Assembly (NCBI GenBank): GCA_003956705.1
Contig: QZCP01000508.1
Coordinates: 1-25,882 of the forward strand
Direction of reading: 5' to 3'
Source: Brevipalpus yothersi
Taxonomy: Eukaryota > Arthropoda > Arachnida > Trombidiformes > Tenuipalpidae
Length of the DNA stretch: 25,882 nucleotides
A program made the position numbers and the translations under genes. Under the pieces are notes generated by a model. That model did not search any database. It was given only the letters and a program-made list of their open reading frames with translations, and had not been told where the DNA came from. The number at the start of each line of letters is the position of its first letter. Position 1 is the first letter of the stretch. Below, in pieces: positions 9,738-22,670 of the stretch.

Positions 9738-11867
9738 TCACATGTAGAGTCTTTCAACAAGTTTCCATAGATTGGAGTCACCTTTTTCGTGTGGATGGAC
9801 TTTTCGAATCAAAGCGACAGGATTGATGGAGCGAAGCGAGTTGATGTGTTCCAGTGTGGAATTGAATTGAGTCAAGATCCAGATCGAGTTGTGCAAGTCA
9901 AGAAATGATGCTGAGAGCTGGTCGACAAGTGATTCGACTTTGAACCAAAAGAGAAGCTTATATAACGATGTATGTATGTGTCGTTGAGGGACAATAAGGA
10001 ATGATAGAAATAAGATGCTGGCAAAAGTCTTACGATTCTTTCTGTCTATAGAAGCGAGAAAGTCTCGTTTCACTATTCACTTGTGTGTCTTATTCTCTCA
10101 ACTCTTCCTCTTCTTCTCCATCCATCCTCTTTCTCTCTGTTTCTCTCTTGCCACTCTTCTTCTCTTCAACTCATTCTCTTTGCTGGGATGCTTGACTCTA
10201 TACCGTTCTGAGATAGAGCAGGAGAGAAGAAGAGATGCTGTGAGGTTAGAAGAGAAAGAGAGAGAAAGAGAGACCATGTCCATAGACTCACAAAAGTCAC
10301 CGAAATTGGACTCGCTCAGCCTTAATTCGGATTTATCTTCATCTATTGCTCCTCAAGAGCTATACACACACGCAGCATCCATCGCATCACTTTTCCTTTT
10401 TTCTTCTCTCATTTCTTTGCCCTTCTCATCCCGTTTACTCCTCTGCCAACCTAATCACCCTCCAGCCAATCTTCTCAACTTTCAATCTTACCTTTTTCGC
10501 TTGACGTTCTCATCTTTTCGGGCTTTTTCACTCTGGAAACATCAATCGGATGAGGTTTGCCTCCATCTTCCCGTCTTTTCCCTTTTCTTTCCATAAGATG
10601 ATAGCTTCAATCTTCCCCCCATACTCCCCCATTGAACAGTATCTTCTTATTTCTTCTTTTCCACTTCCATTTCAACGGTACTCTACCATAGAAACCGTCG
10701 ATCCAAGATTTTAGAGAGACTCCGGAAAATGGTAATCCTCAGCATCCACTGATTATTTGGCTGCTGTTAGGGACTTATTTTCTACTTTTATACTCCCCTT
10801 TCTCTCTCTCTCTCTCCCTCTTTCTTGTGACAAGAGCAAATAATTACTCGCCATCATCAAATCCGATAGACTCTTGCAATCGGATGCCTACGTTTTCTAA
10901 CATTCTCTCCTTCTTCTCCTCTATCATCATCTCTCTCCCCGCATCACTTGTGTTTCTTGCCCAGCATCCCAATCCAGCCAACATTATTTTGTGTCCGATG
11001 GATTTTCAAGCTCGTGTCCACTTTTCGGACTCATCCCGGGTGAGATATGTAAGCCTAACAACCGAGAGGAAAAGATCCTCTTGTCTCTCTCTCTCCCTCA
11101 TCAACAATGGGCCCGTTCCCATTGCTATTCGATGGGATCATCCAACTGCTGCACTTCTAGCGTGTGCCATTCCATCAGCCCATGGGATCAGGGCAGCCTG
11201 AGTCATCAGAGTGCACGAGATGAAAATGAGAATAGGCCATTGGGTTGGACAGTTTCATTTCCTCACCCGATATCGCCACCCCCTTCCTTCTCTCTCTCTC
11301 TTTCCCATACCCATTTTGTATCCCATCTTCTCGTGGTCAATCTGGTGAGTTCCCTTTTGCTGTCCAGTCGAGCATCATCCACTTTGAAGACTGTCAATTT
11401 GGACAAATTCTGATAAAATTACGTCATATATGAGTGGTTCACTAAAATTCGTTCTGCTTGGCCTGATTCCTATGACCTTCGATTGCCTCTAGGGCCACTG
11501 ATGTTGACCAAAAATAGGAGGCTGTCTGGATGCGATCTGCGATGGATGGATGGAAAATTAAGGAATTCAATTACCCTCGAAAATGAGATTAATATCTCTC
11601 TCTCTTTCTCCTTCTTTCTATCCTCTTTCCATTTATATTGCTTTCCGCACAAATCTGTGGGACTGAATGGTTGTCATATACTGTCCCAAGCAGTGAGGAA
11701 TATTTCATTGACAATGGATAGAATAGAATGGAATATCATTCATATTATTGCCAATGTAGTGGAATGCCAATAAACTGGGCAACTGTTCCAATCACATGTG
11801 ACATGTTGATCATACTCGCTCAGATAGAAACAATTCACAGTCCCCATGGGATGATACAATATTTGAT
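8505..11867. other. Intron 1 segment, pyrimidine-rich on the plus strand
   Basis: 8505-9700 is repeat-poor and rich in CATC/GATGA-type words. From about 10080 to 11420 the plus strand is dominated by C and T, which creates long but meaningless Ser/Leu/Phe-rich frames. No splice-bounded coding match found. Confidence 0.55.
9702..9735. repeat. (CT)16 microsatellite
   Basis: Uninterrupted CT run in intron 1. Confidence 0.98.
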
Positions 11868-11868
11868 N

Positions 11869-11917
<49 letters not shown>
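11868..11917. repeat. (GA)24 microsatellite starting at an ambiguous base
   Basis: N at 11868 is the only ambiguous base noticed in the window. The GA run starts at the next base. Confidence 0.97.
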
Positions 11918-11920
<3 letters not shown>

Positions 11921-12389
11921 TCATAATACACGAAATATTTCCTGATAAGACAATATTTTGTGGAACATATTCCAGCACAATTGTATGACTCAATTTGCTT
12001 TCGATTAACAGTGTCTAAGAAGTTGAGCCTAAATTCTTCACATCTTCTTGTTTGCATGTGTGTCTCTTTGCTTCTTTCGAATTCATCATCTTCATACAAG
12101 CGATATCATCGTTTTATAAAAGAATGAGAGAGAAGAATCTTGCACATAGAAAATAGAAATTTCACGCAATACATGTGTAGGTGAGTAGGAGAGGTATTCA
12201 TTGAGTCTTGTCAATCTTTCTTTCTTTCTTCTCTCTCCCTGCTACTTGGAAGAGAGGAATTTTTGTTGACAATGGGGTACAAAATTCTTGATTCCATAGA
12301 GCATCAGGTTCACATGCCTACTCCAGAATTCTTCCACTGCGTTCTGAAACTCACATTCTTCAAGTTTATTTTTCTTCCTCTCTGTACTG

Positions 12390-12418
<29 letters not shown>
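12390..12418. repeat. (CT)14 microsatellite
   Basis: Uninterrupted CT run in intron 1. Confidence 0.95.
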
Positions 12419-12421
<3 letters not shown>

Positions 12422-13319
12422 ACCGTCTTTCGTAGAGAAGTGATAGTCTCAATGTGATCTACTAGAATTTGATTTGGACACACAAAATTGAATGAGAAAA
12501 CGAAAATCTGCTCTGTTTTTCACTATTTTTTCTCTTTCTCTCTCAACTTGGACGAATCAAGATGTTCAGCTAGAATGATGAGGGAAACCATTCTTGTACA
12601 CACATATATCTATACGGAGAAGAGAGAAAGAGACAGCTTCCATATTGGCTGGTGAACACGTTTCAAGACATGAGGAGGACAAGTAATCCTCTCTCTCTCA
12701 TCTCTTACTTGCATCCATTCATGATATCTGTTTCTCTCTCCTCCATGAGTTGTATGTTACCTTCTGGACAGGCTCACATTGCAACAATTTCATACACACA
12801 CTCACAGGGAATATCGATCATTTGAGTCCAATTTATTTTGGAAAATTCATTTTGCAGCTTCAACGCTCTCTCTCTTTTTCTCTCTCCGACCCATTCACAG
12901 ATTTTTGTACATCTCTATTGGCTATAACCATCATCATCATACGGTACCCGTTCAATATTGACACACTTTACAGAATGAGAATCAAAAAAGGAAAGCTTGT
13001 TTTTGAAATGATTTTCAAAGCTTCCTCTTTCTCTCTCTCTCTCTCCCACTTTCAAACTCTCTCCATCTCTTAATCTACCTCTCTTTTTCGATTGCATGGA
13101 AAAAGGAACAAAGTGAATCAGATGCCGGTTTACACAAACACCCCAGTTCCTCTTTTGACTTCCAAAACAGTTACAATATCAGCCCTCATGCCCGCTGCCG
13201 ATCATCATTATAGCTAAGTGATACCTAACAGATAAACTAGACTGAACTATCCTGAATCAAGCAAATGAATTTCTGTGTTCCCGCAACCTTTCCTCTTCCC
13301 TACTAAAACCTCCCCCTTT

Positions 13320-13344
13320 TCTCTCTCTCTCTCTCTCTCTCTCT
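13320..13344. repeat. (CT)12 microsatellite
   Basis: Uninterrupted CT run in intron 1. Confidence 0.95.
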
Positions 13345-13802
13345 TCACCACCCCCAGGCCGATGTGTGCCGTGCGAGTATCTGTGTTTGATCAGAGCAAG
13401 AGAGGTGGTTGACATCGTCCAACACATGCGGTGGATGGAAAAGAGGGAAAGAGAGAACACAGCCTGCACCCTCTTCCTCCAATAACCACCCTCATTCTCC
13501 TATGGTTTCCAGGATTCATGAATGACGATCATGGAATGGAAATTCAACTGCCTCCCACTCAATTTGAGAGAAAGAGAGTGGAAACCCCGAAACATGGCCA
13601 ATTGTAAGGTGGATCAAGAGCTAAATGAAGAGCGTAGAATCGCCACACACATAACATAACATGCATACTCAAAGCTAACTGAGGTACACGAAAATATTTT
13701 GCTAATGAAAAAGCTAAACATCCAACTTTTTCCTTCTCATTTTTACGCTCTCTATCCAATCATCATGATACTGTTTCTCTCTCTCTTTCTCTCTTGCTCG
13801 GT

Positions 13803-13822
13803 TCAATTGTAAAGACAATTGA
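13803..13822. other. 8-bp inverted repeat with AAAG loop
   Basis: TCAATTGT, AAAG, ACAATTGA. Short, and possibly chance. Confidence 0.5.
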
Positions 13823-13933
13823 GAGTCGCTTAATAGTGGAGAGCTAAAATACAGACCCACTCGATATTGATGACTCGGGCAAGTTCAATATGTTGCCAGC
13901 GATCACGTTCATATGTATGCACACTCATTTATG

Positions 13934-13935
<2 letters not shown>

Positions 13936-13971
<36 letters not shown>
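13936..13971. repeat. (CT)17 microsatellite
   Basis: Uninterrupted CT run in intron 1. Confidence 0.97.
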
Positions 13972-13973
<2 letters not shown>

Positions 13974-14284
13974 AGTCCCGTTCGATGGCCTCACGACAAT
14001 TGGACCTGTTTACCGATGAACCATGGCCTGAATGAGTAAGTGAGTTACACAGTATCACACTCTCATACACTCTCATTGCTGTGGTCCTTGTGCTGTTCTC
14101 TCTTTTTCTCTCTCTCTCCATGGAGCCGGCCCGGACTTTGGCCCGCCGGAAGATGGATCACTAAGGCCACAGATAGTAACGCTAGGAAAAGGGAATTCAG
14201 AACGTGAGCAGAGGAGCCTGCAAGTGAAAGCTGCCCGAAGGGATGCTGAGGGATGTAAACAGGGCCAAAAAAAGAGAGAGATAA

Positions 14285-14306
14285 AGAGAGAGAGAGAGAG
14301 AGAGAG
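14285..14306. repeat. (GA)11 microsatellite
   Basis: Uninterrupted GA run in intron 1. Confidence 0.95.
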
Positions 14307-16152
14307 TATGTCGCGTGGGCTCTTCATCAGTTGCTCGGATCAGGTCATTTGCAAAGAGTGCGACTGGCAGCACGCGCCTTATTACGCGAAACTTGTCGAT
14401 CTCTATTTTCTCGCGCTCGCATTTTCACTTATCTTCTTCCCAGCTTCTTCGGTCTCGTGCCTTTGGATCACTCAAGCCACTATTTTCTCCTCGCTTTCTC
14501 TCTCTCTCTCATCCCATCATCTCATGGTCCATCTTCTCGCTTCGACTGTCCCCATCATTCACAGAGCCCCGAGGATTTCGTGCGAATAGAACATTTTGCC
14601 GATTTCCATCTTTGGCCAGCTCATCTTCTCTCCCGAATGGATCCTCGTGGATCATCATCATTATTATTACTCTCTTCTCTTTTCTCGTTTCAACTGGACA
14701 ATCGAGGTCCGAATTTGACAAGCTTAAAAGAAGAAGAGTCAAAACAAAAGGGTTTTCCATCATTCTCAATGTCCAGTCAGCTCAATTATATGGATGAAAA
14801 CAAACGAAAGCATTCCAAAAATGATGCAAATCAGCTTCACTCTCTTTGCTCAACTTTCTAGCCATTACAAGAGACTAAAGTTAAACGAAAACAACAATCT
14901 TGAGCTCAAAGAGTGCGTAGAAGAAGCTTCTTTTCAAGAAAGGATGGAGAAGGAGAGGAAGAAGAAGAAGAAAACCAAGAAGCTATGATGAATATTCAAG
15001 AGAGCAAGGAAATTGGAGTTTTCTTGTAAGTTATGTGAGATATATCACTGAATAAAATCTGAGGGATACAGGATAGGAGAGGAAAGAGTGCTATACGAAA
15101 TTGTACAAGATCAAGCGAGTAGTTGAGCGATCCAAGTTGATGTTTGAACTTCCTCCAGATTTGACTAGCTAATTACGTTCTCCAATCAAAAAGAATCGAT
15201 TTTTGTATGGTGAGTGAGAAGATTCAACGGAGAAAGAATGAAAGAGCCCTCAGGACCGAATGAGACACGCGAGTGAAACAGATGAGAAAGGATATTGGAT
15301 GGAGAGAAGAGAAAGAAGAAGCAAAAAAAGATAAAAATGAGATGAACGCAAGCATTTTGCAACTCCAATCGCACCATTCATCCAGCATCCAGCATCTCTC
15401 TCTTCATCTCTATTTTTCTCTCTCTCTCTCCTCAATTTCATTGAATTCCACTGGACGCTGTACACTTGGTTTGAAGATTATTTTCGCCTGTTACACTCGC
15501 TCAACTCATCCCATTCATCCTCTTCTCATCAGCTTGCCATGCGAACCATTCCCATCTCACTGGTCATGAAACAGAATCTCGCCTGGAGGATTCCAGCATC
15601 CAAACTCATGCCCAGCCTACCCAAAATCTAACCCATTCCAAGAGGCGACATTTTCATCCTACTCTTATGGCTGCATTCTTCCGTTTTCTGTCAGATGCAT
15701 GAGCGAACAGTCTCTCTTCCTCTTTTTGTGTGTGTGTCTCTCTGTGAACGATAATATGGATAGTTTGATAAGTCTCAAGAACTTATCAAACCAATGAACT
15801 AAAGATGCTGGAAAGATTGCTCTTAATCTAGAGAGTAGATGCCTGGGAAGAATGGAATGATAGCTATGATGTATGTGTATGCTCACTATCAATTTCAGTA
15901 ATTTTGGACGTCCGATATGAGTAGCTTGTAGCATGAGAACTGAAACAGAATACTATTTGCTTCTTTCCCATTCTACCTCTCTCATATACACACAGTGCTC
16001 TGATGTAAAAGTCATCCAGTTGTATTCTGAGCCTATTTTTCTCATCTGTCTTGTCCAGCATCGCTCTCAGCTCTTCTCATCTCATCTTGCTCTAGGTGTA
16101 TTTGATACTGATTCAATTGGATATTCTGCTCCAGGTTAATGAGAAGATCTTT

Positions 16153-16175
16153 TCTCTCTCTCTCTCTCTCTCTCT
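16153..16175. repeat. (CT)11 microsatellite
   Basis: Uninterrupted CT run in intron 1. Confidence 0.95.
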
Positions 16176-18609
16176 TGTTCTCTCATCTTCCCAGCGAGCA
16201 AATGTGGATTGATAGAGGAATGAAACAGCAATGGGAAAAGAGGGAATAAGGTAGATCGAGAGTAAAGAAAGAAAGAAAGAGAACTGATGGAAGAGAGAGA
16301 GATCGGATCAGGGAAGGGAGAAAGAGAAGAACGAAGGAGGCCAGGAAAATCGATTGAAAGCTCTTCTTTCATCTAATTTTATAGGAAAGAAAAGAGAAAG
16401 AGAAGTAAGACTGTATATCTACACACACACGCCAAGGGATGCCCGAAGTAGGCCCATAGATGCACATACACAACAGAGCAACTGACTCACTTGTGTAACG
16501 GTAACATGCAGCATCCTCATCTTTTTACACTCATTCTTCTTTTTCCTTGCTCTTGCTTCTCTCCTTCTCTTTTTCTTCCTCTCTCTCTCATTAGATTGCT
16601 CAACGAAATCGTTGAGCATCTTGTCTTTTTTCCCTTCTTTGTCTGGTTACTTGATCTAGTATCTTGCGTCCATGTGAGGGAGAATCGAGAATGTAAAGAG
16701 GATGAGGAAAAAAGATGCACGTTTAATTTTCATCACTTATTCTCTTTCCTCTTCCTTTCTTTCTTTCTCTCTCTCTTTCTCTCTTTATCGAAGCACAAGA
16801 GCATATTGGTTGGGGATCGAGAGAAGCATGTCTAAGACGATGAGTGAGAAAAAGGATAAATAAAACGTAATCATCATCACTTGACATCTTTTGCTTGCTC
16901 TCTTTTTCATCTTTTCATCCTCTTCCACCGCTTATTCACGCATCTCGAGCATCTTGCTTACAATCATTGGTCAAATATTTTAGCTGTTCAATGATTGACC
17001 CAACAATCGTGATGGGTTTAACAATTATTTGGATCACCAATTTCATCGAAATAATGTGAATACAGTATAAAAGATGAAAGAAAAGATGTTAAGGAGGAAG
17101 AGAGAGAGAGAGAAAATGTTCCACCAAGAAAAGAGCTCAAAGATATGGTAACGAGAAGAATATTGAAGACAGTATGATGATGGAGTGGCCTGGCAGAAGA
17201 TGAGAGGATGATGGATGCAGGTAACAAGCTGATGGATGAAGGTTGCAAAAGTGGAGGAGAAAGAGCGAAAGCAATGAGGATAAAAGCATGGGTAGACTGA
17301 AGTGGGAGTGAGAATAAGAGAGGCCAAAATAGTGGATAGATGGAAGAGAAAATGATGAGGATGCAGCAAGCGAGAAGAAGATTAAATCCACGAGCAACGT
17401 TTCAATCGGAGCCTCGGATAGGAAAAGAAGAGAGAGACAGCATCCCAAAAGACTTCCTTCCACTCTAATTCGAATACGATCGGGAGAATTGAAGGGAAAA
17501 CTTTTGGGATTCAATAGGGAAAAATTCTGGTTACTCTGGAAACAGATTGACGGCCGTTCATGGAATTAGCATGATGGCGAGTAAAAGGATGTGGTTTGGA
17601 TATCCATACACACACATACACACAGACATGCACACGAGCAGTCGTCTTTGGAATATTTCTTTTATGAGTTGAACACGTTCTAAATATAAACAAACAAACA
17701 GATTATTATAATCCAAAGTCTATGGAAGCATAAACACAACAGGTTGTCGCATGGGTTTACAATCAATCTAGAAGACGACAAATGCAGCCTCCTCTCTCTC
17801 TCTTCTTCTCTTTCTTTTTTTCTCGCTCTCTCTCTTTCTTTCCCTTCCATGATATGGGAAGACTTTTATCGGTACAAATTGTGATGAATTAATTCAGTGA
17901 TAAGAAGTATTACGGAAGAGAGATGTGTATTATATGGATAGAGAAACGTGAGAGAGGAGAATATGTTTTTCCATGGAAAACCCATAAGGTAGTAAGAAAG
18001 ATGATGAAAAATAAGGCTCTCTCCAGTAAAAATTGGTGAGAGGGCAAAAAAGTAAAAGAAGGAAATAAGAAGCAAGAAGAAAGAGAAAAAAATCAGTGTA
18101 AAGGAGGATTTATGGACGATAAGAAAAATCTTTTCATCATCATTTGACTTCAGTATCAAAGTCTGCTTCCGTCATCCCTCATGCTTACCTGCATATATCC
18201 ATATCATACAAACATATATATATGTATACACACAGACATGCATTCACCATCGGATAGAGGAATAATTAAATGATTCCAGTTGATTAGGAGCCCTTTCAGA
18301 GCGAATATCGCCCAATGATTGAGTGAATCAGTGGATGTGAATAGTGGAGAGAGTTGGCAAAATCACTGGCCCATAGGCCTGCGGGTTGGAAAGTTCCAAT
18401 TGAATGTGGGCTACAAAATAAATCAGCTTTTCTTCTTTCGCGTTCATGAGAGGGGGGAGGCCAAAAATATAACATACACACAATAAATAAGAGGAAAAGT
18501 GATCTTCATCGATCCTAGTCCAACCGTTGGTCTTAATCTACATCAAATTCGCCTTCCACCATCTCCGATACACAACACTTGGCCATGCCATCAGCAGAGG
18601 GTGGAAGAA

Positions 18610-18610
<1 letters not shown>
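16176..18610. other. Intron 1 segment, mostly purine-rich on the plus strand
   Basis: Purine-rich blocks at about 16200-16420, 17040-17430 and 17890-18130, and a pyrimidine-rich block at about 16515-16790. Short CA runs near 17606-17630. No coding match on either strand. Confidence 0.55.
17080..17430. repeat. Purine-rich stretch
   Basis: Plus strand dominated by A and G (GAAGATGA and AGAGGA words) without a fixed repeat unit. Confidence 0.65.

Positions 18611-18663
<53 letters not shown>
18608..18663. repeat. (GA)n microsatellite, about 26 units
   Basis: GA run with one AAAG interruption near its start. Confidence 0.97.
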
Positions 18664-18665
<2 letters not shown>

Positions 18666-18914
18666 CAGCTTGCCACGAGGATTGATTCAACCCCTCAAGC
18701 CACCCCGATAGCCCAACCACAACCTATTGCCTGCATGCGAACCATATTTTACTGTTTTCTATTTTTCTGCATTGTCTTTATGACTTGGCCATGGGCAACA
18801 TCTAGGGGCTAACTGCATTCAAATTTGGCGTAGATTTTGAATGGTTGATGATCATTTTGGCAACGAAAAGTGTTCTTCATCGGTTACTAGATATCCTCAA
18901 ACTTTTGCCAGAAA

Positions 18915-18934
18915 AATATGCTGTAATATGCTGT
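18915..18934. repeat. 10-bp tandem duplication
   Basis: AATATGCTGT occurs twice back to back, perfectly. Confidence 0.9.
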
Positions 18935-19380
18935 AGCAGAGGGTAGTGGGGACCATGGTAGGCATCCTTTTATCATTGAAAATCTTTGAGCATGTAACCA
19001 TGGTGCGGTCGATCCTGACAGTCTCTTTTTCTCTTACTTTATAACTCGACTCGTTCTTCTCTTTTCTCTCATAGAGAAAGAGAAAGGGAAAGAGAGAGAA
19101 AGAAAAAAAGATGTACCTTCACACACTTGCGCCACCTCCACCAAGATCGATCGTTGAGAGCCCGGAAGGAGAGAGCGAATAGAACAGTTCTCAGGTCGAA
19201 TAGAAGGAATAAAGTATCCCCAGGATCACCAAAAATCACCCTCTTCACTACCAACCCATATCCATCTCCCAGCCCAAGTCCCCCCATCATAGCCACCCAC
19301 TAGCATCACCTTATACCTCACATGCAGTTTTATTTCTTCCTAGTTCACTCAACCGCCAGCATCAAGAGAAAAAGTAGCGA

Positions 19381-19427
19381 AAGAGAGAGAGAAAGAGAAA
19401 GAGAGAGAAAGAGAGAGAGAGAGAGAG
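19381..19427. repeat. Interrupted (GA)n tract
   Basis: GA units broken three times by GAAA. Confidence 0.95.
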
Positions 19428-19499
19428 CAAATGATGCGGGCTAGTGGAACGCTTTCCACTTTTATACCCCTTAAAGCTTGCTTCACCGTATAGCACCGC

Positions 19500-19960
19500 A
19501 TCCATCTTCCTAGTTTGCTCTTCTTCTTCTTCATCCTTTTCGTAACTCTGATTGCAACCTCGTTTGCTTCACTCTCTTCATCTCTTTCTCTCTCTATTTC
19601 CCTCTCTACCATAGACTCACTTGCTTTTACAATCTTGTCATCGACTTTGATCTCTCCAGTTACTCTCTCTCCCTTCCAATTTTGTCATCTTATTCGCCAT
19701 CTTTGTCACGTTACTTGCCACTCTTTTCCGAGGCACCTTCATCCTGCATCCCATCTTTTCTCTCTCTTTCCTTTTTTCTCTCTCTCTTCCTCTCTCTCTC
19801 TCTTTTACTCACTTCCCAATAGCCTTTGGTCATTTGGCCTCACATCACTTTTATTGCTTCTCTTTCAACGACAGTCCGCAATCACGTGGGACTCCTTCTA
19901 TCTCTATCTTTCTCTTTTTCGCTTGGACTGGCCGAGCAAGGATTCAAATCGATCACAAGA
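19500..19960. repeat. Pyrimidine-rich stretch
   Basis: Plus strand dominated by C and T (TCTC, TTCTTC, CTCTCTTCC) over more than 400 nt. Opposite asymmetry to 17080-17430. Confidence 0.65.
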
Positions 19961-21433
19961 ACAAATACGAATGTTCAACACAATTCATACAGTAGTAGAA
20001 GCCTTTTTCTTTCTTCCGGCTACTCAATGGATTTACTGTACATATATACACCAAGGGTCCATTGATCTAAGTGATCACAACAAGTTTTGGGGTAAAAGGA
20101 AAAAACATTGACAATTAATCGATGAAAGTGAGAGAAAAAGGCGAAACCTTGTGAATTGATGAGAATGGTGAACAAGAGAACAAGCCAAAATTTCAGCTCA
20201 TAGCAGAATACAGCAAGAACCAAGCCTGTTGCTTCTGCTTTCTGTCTGTTTCAATGTCTTTCATATCATTACTCAGAGCTCCATTGAAGTAACCAATTAA
20301 GTATATCAATTGGAGATGCTTCTTCTTTCTTGCTTTTTCTTCTTCTCACTACTATTTTCTTTCTCTATCTCTATCTCTCTGTTTCGAACAATATTTTAGC
20401 ATGACCAGAAGTGATAGTTTGGCACCTTGCTATGTTATCATTGACTTTTTCCAGAATACATATCATATGGAACAAATAGTTGTAGAAAAAGTGACGAGAA
20501 ATTCATCTTGAAATCTAACCAAATTTCACTTGTATTCTCACATAAGAATGGAAACTATCAAATTCAATAATACTCTTAGAGCCCAAAAAAAGACCTCGAT
20601 TCAAGATCAAGTGGGTTATCCTGGGAGGTGAAAAAATATTCTGAACATCAGGAATCGATTGTTTAGGATAAGAAAAGGTGAATCAAAAGAGAAGAAAATA
20701 ACTTGGCCAATTTGATTGAACAAAATAGATAACAAAATTGAAACAGAAATGAGATATAATTGACTTTTTATAAAAAGATAGTCTACCAAAGTTCTGGTGA
20801 GAACATTCTCTCGATTTTTCCTGAGAATATGTCATCTCGAGCGCATGATTTCAAGAAATTGGAATCAGATAATATCATATCAAGAGAGAGGAAAAATAAA
20901 AGGAGAAAGCACCAAGACAGAGATCAGGCTCAATATCCTGGAGTGATCATGATGATTGATGAAGGCAAATGAGAGTCTGATGAGGGAATAACTTTTTCTC
21001 ATCCCAACTTTTGGAGCGAGAAAAGAAGGTGTCAACAAATGTCACGGATGCTGGACGCAAATCATCATCAGCTACACTTGTCATCATGGGTGAACATGCT
21101 AAATAGAGATGCATCGTCACAATAAAAAGATGAGAATAAGCATGCATCATACTCTGATACGTTCCAAGTGAACGAGTCGGTGGAGATAAGACACAAGAAG
21201 GAGTTTCAGAATGATTCTTGTTTCAAGAATTCTTTTTTCCATTCCTCTCTACTTCTCCATCCTTCTTCCTCTTCTTTCCTCTCTCTCTCTCCTGTGTCTG
21301 ATGACGAATTAAAATTTCATAAAAAAAGCAATTCCACAGTAGCAAAAGATTCTTCATGCAGCTACTTCGGAAGAGAAATAGAAGGAAAGATACTTCTCTA
21401 AACTCGCCGATTCACCCTCATCGAATCAGCAAC

Positions 21434-21790
21434 TTGCTTGCTTCTTTCTCTCTCTCTCTCTATTCCTCTGTGTTATTTTCTCGAATGCCTTCTTGCTATT
21501 ATATTGCTTCCTTTTTCTTCTATTAGGCTACATTCCATCCTCATCCATTCTCGGTACTTTTTTTTCTGCTACTTTCTTCCTCTTTTCTTCTTGCTTCGTT
21601 TTCTTCTTCTTCTTCTTCATTCCCTTCTTCATTCCATCTACCTCACTTTTCCAAGTCTCTTTTATCCCATGCAGCGAGGCTTCCATCAGAATTGGCTAAG
21701 GTTTCTCTTTCCTTTTTTCCTTTACTCACTGGCTACTGCTGAATCTCTTCCCCACCTTCTCGCTCTCTCCCTTACACACATACACACAGC
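21434..21790. repeat. Pyrimidine-rich stretch
   Basis: Long run of C/T-dominated sequence, including (TTC)n at about 21598-21620. Confidence 0.65.
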
Positions 21791-21936
21791 ATCCTCATCT
21801 TTTCTCTACTCTCTTCCCATTTCTTCTTGCCGTATACTGCATCACGACTCTCCATGGGCCCTTTCTTCAGCTACATTTAATGGAGAATCTCATCAAAATC
21901 TCTATCCAAAGGGAACCACCGCTGCTGCTGCTCAGA

Positions 21937-21957
21937 GTGTGTGTGTGTGTGTGTGTT
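21937..21957. repeat. (GT)10 microsatellite
   Basis: Uninterrupted GT run, just after four GCT units at about 21921-21932 and followed by a GA run. Confidence 0.95.
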
Positions 21958-22208
21958 TATATGTGCACCGAGATGAAGAGAGAGAGAGAGAAAGAGAAAG
22001 AGAAAGATGCGGATGCTGCAAAAGAGAAAGAGAGAAAAGGCGATGAATAAGAGACCCACGCGTGGCTTCTCTATATCAGCCCACTGCGAGACATTGGATT
22101 GCACCGCTATTTGCTTCATTACAAGAGCACTTTTGGACTTTCTCTCTCCTCCGCCTCCACCTCCCCCTGTCAAGCAATCCCGTTTCCATCGCATTTTCAT
22201 CTCTTTCG

Positions 22209-22232
22209 CTCTCTCTCTCTCTCTCTCTCTCT
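22209..22232. repeat. (CT)12 microsatellite
   Basis: Uninterrupted CT run next to the GGATCACTCAGGCCAC word. Confidence 0.95.
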
Positions 22233-22667
22233 CCAGAGTTTTGGATCACTCAGGCCACTGTCCCCGAAGCCGATGGAGGGATATAATCGACCTTCGCCTG
22301 ATCACCCACCAAGCTGGCCACATCCACGAAAGCCATTTCTATGAGCAGCCAAGCATTCCTTCGAATGGATATTCGCACACACACACATATACTGGCAGGC
22401 ATACACACATTTGGCCTGAATGTGTGTGTGTGATGCAAGCTCATATTCTCTCCCTTTATCCTATTCCTCACTTTCACATCACTTTCATTCCACTGGCAAT
22501 CTCATCAACATCCCATCATTACCCTCCAGCCTACCTATCTTTTCAGCATCCAATCCACTATCATCATCCATACCTCCTCTTCATTCTGTATTTCTGATTT
22601 TTCTTTCACTTTCACTCTCTATTTCTCTTTCTTCCTCTCTTATCTTCTCTCCTCCTTTGCCCTCTAT

Positions 22668-22670
<3 letters not shown>

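Larger units (their letters stand above)
11918..16152. other. Intron 1 segment with mixed CT and GA tracts, no gene seen
   Basis: Holds four CT/GA tracts of more than 20 nt. An unusually GC-rich patch lies at about 14120-14150. Two copies of the GGATCACTnAnGCCAC word lie at 14155 and 14464, and a short perfect hairpin at 13803-13822. Overlapping frames at 14224-14861 in all three plus frames reflect low stop density in CT-rich DNA, not genes. Confidence 0.55.
18664..22208. other. Intron 1 segment, no gene seen
   Basis: Includes pyrimidine-rich blocks at 19500-19960 and 21434-21790, a relatively repeat-free stretch at about 20400-21200, a (GT)n run at 21937-21957, and a 10-bp tandem duplication at 18915-18934. 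The open frames of about 200 codons at 19515-20111 and 21438-22046 translate CT-rich DNA. Confidence 0.55.

Noticed and set aside
10015..10596. Open frame of 193 codons on the plus strand
   Set aside because: Crosses CT-rich and GA-rich patches; no recognisable domain or splice-bounded match.
14224..14861. Overlapping plus-strand frames of 121, 160 and 176 codons
   Set aside because: All three frames open together with no conserved text, as expected for compositional bias rather than a gene.
19515..20111. Open frame of 198 codons on the plus strand
   Set aside because: Ser/Leu/Phe-rich translation of CT-rich DNA, no domain, with overlapping open frames typical of low stop density in pyrimidine-rich sequence.
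21438..22046. Open frame of 202 codons on the plus strand
   Set aside because: Runs through CT, GT and GA microsatellites; composition simply follows the repeats.
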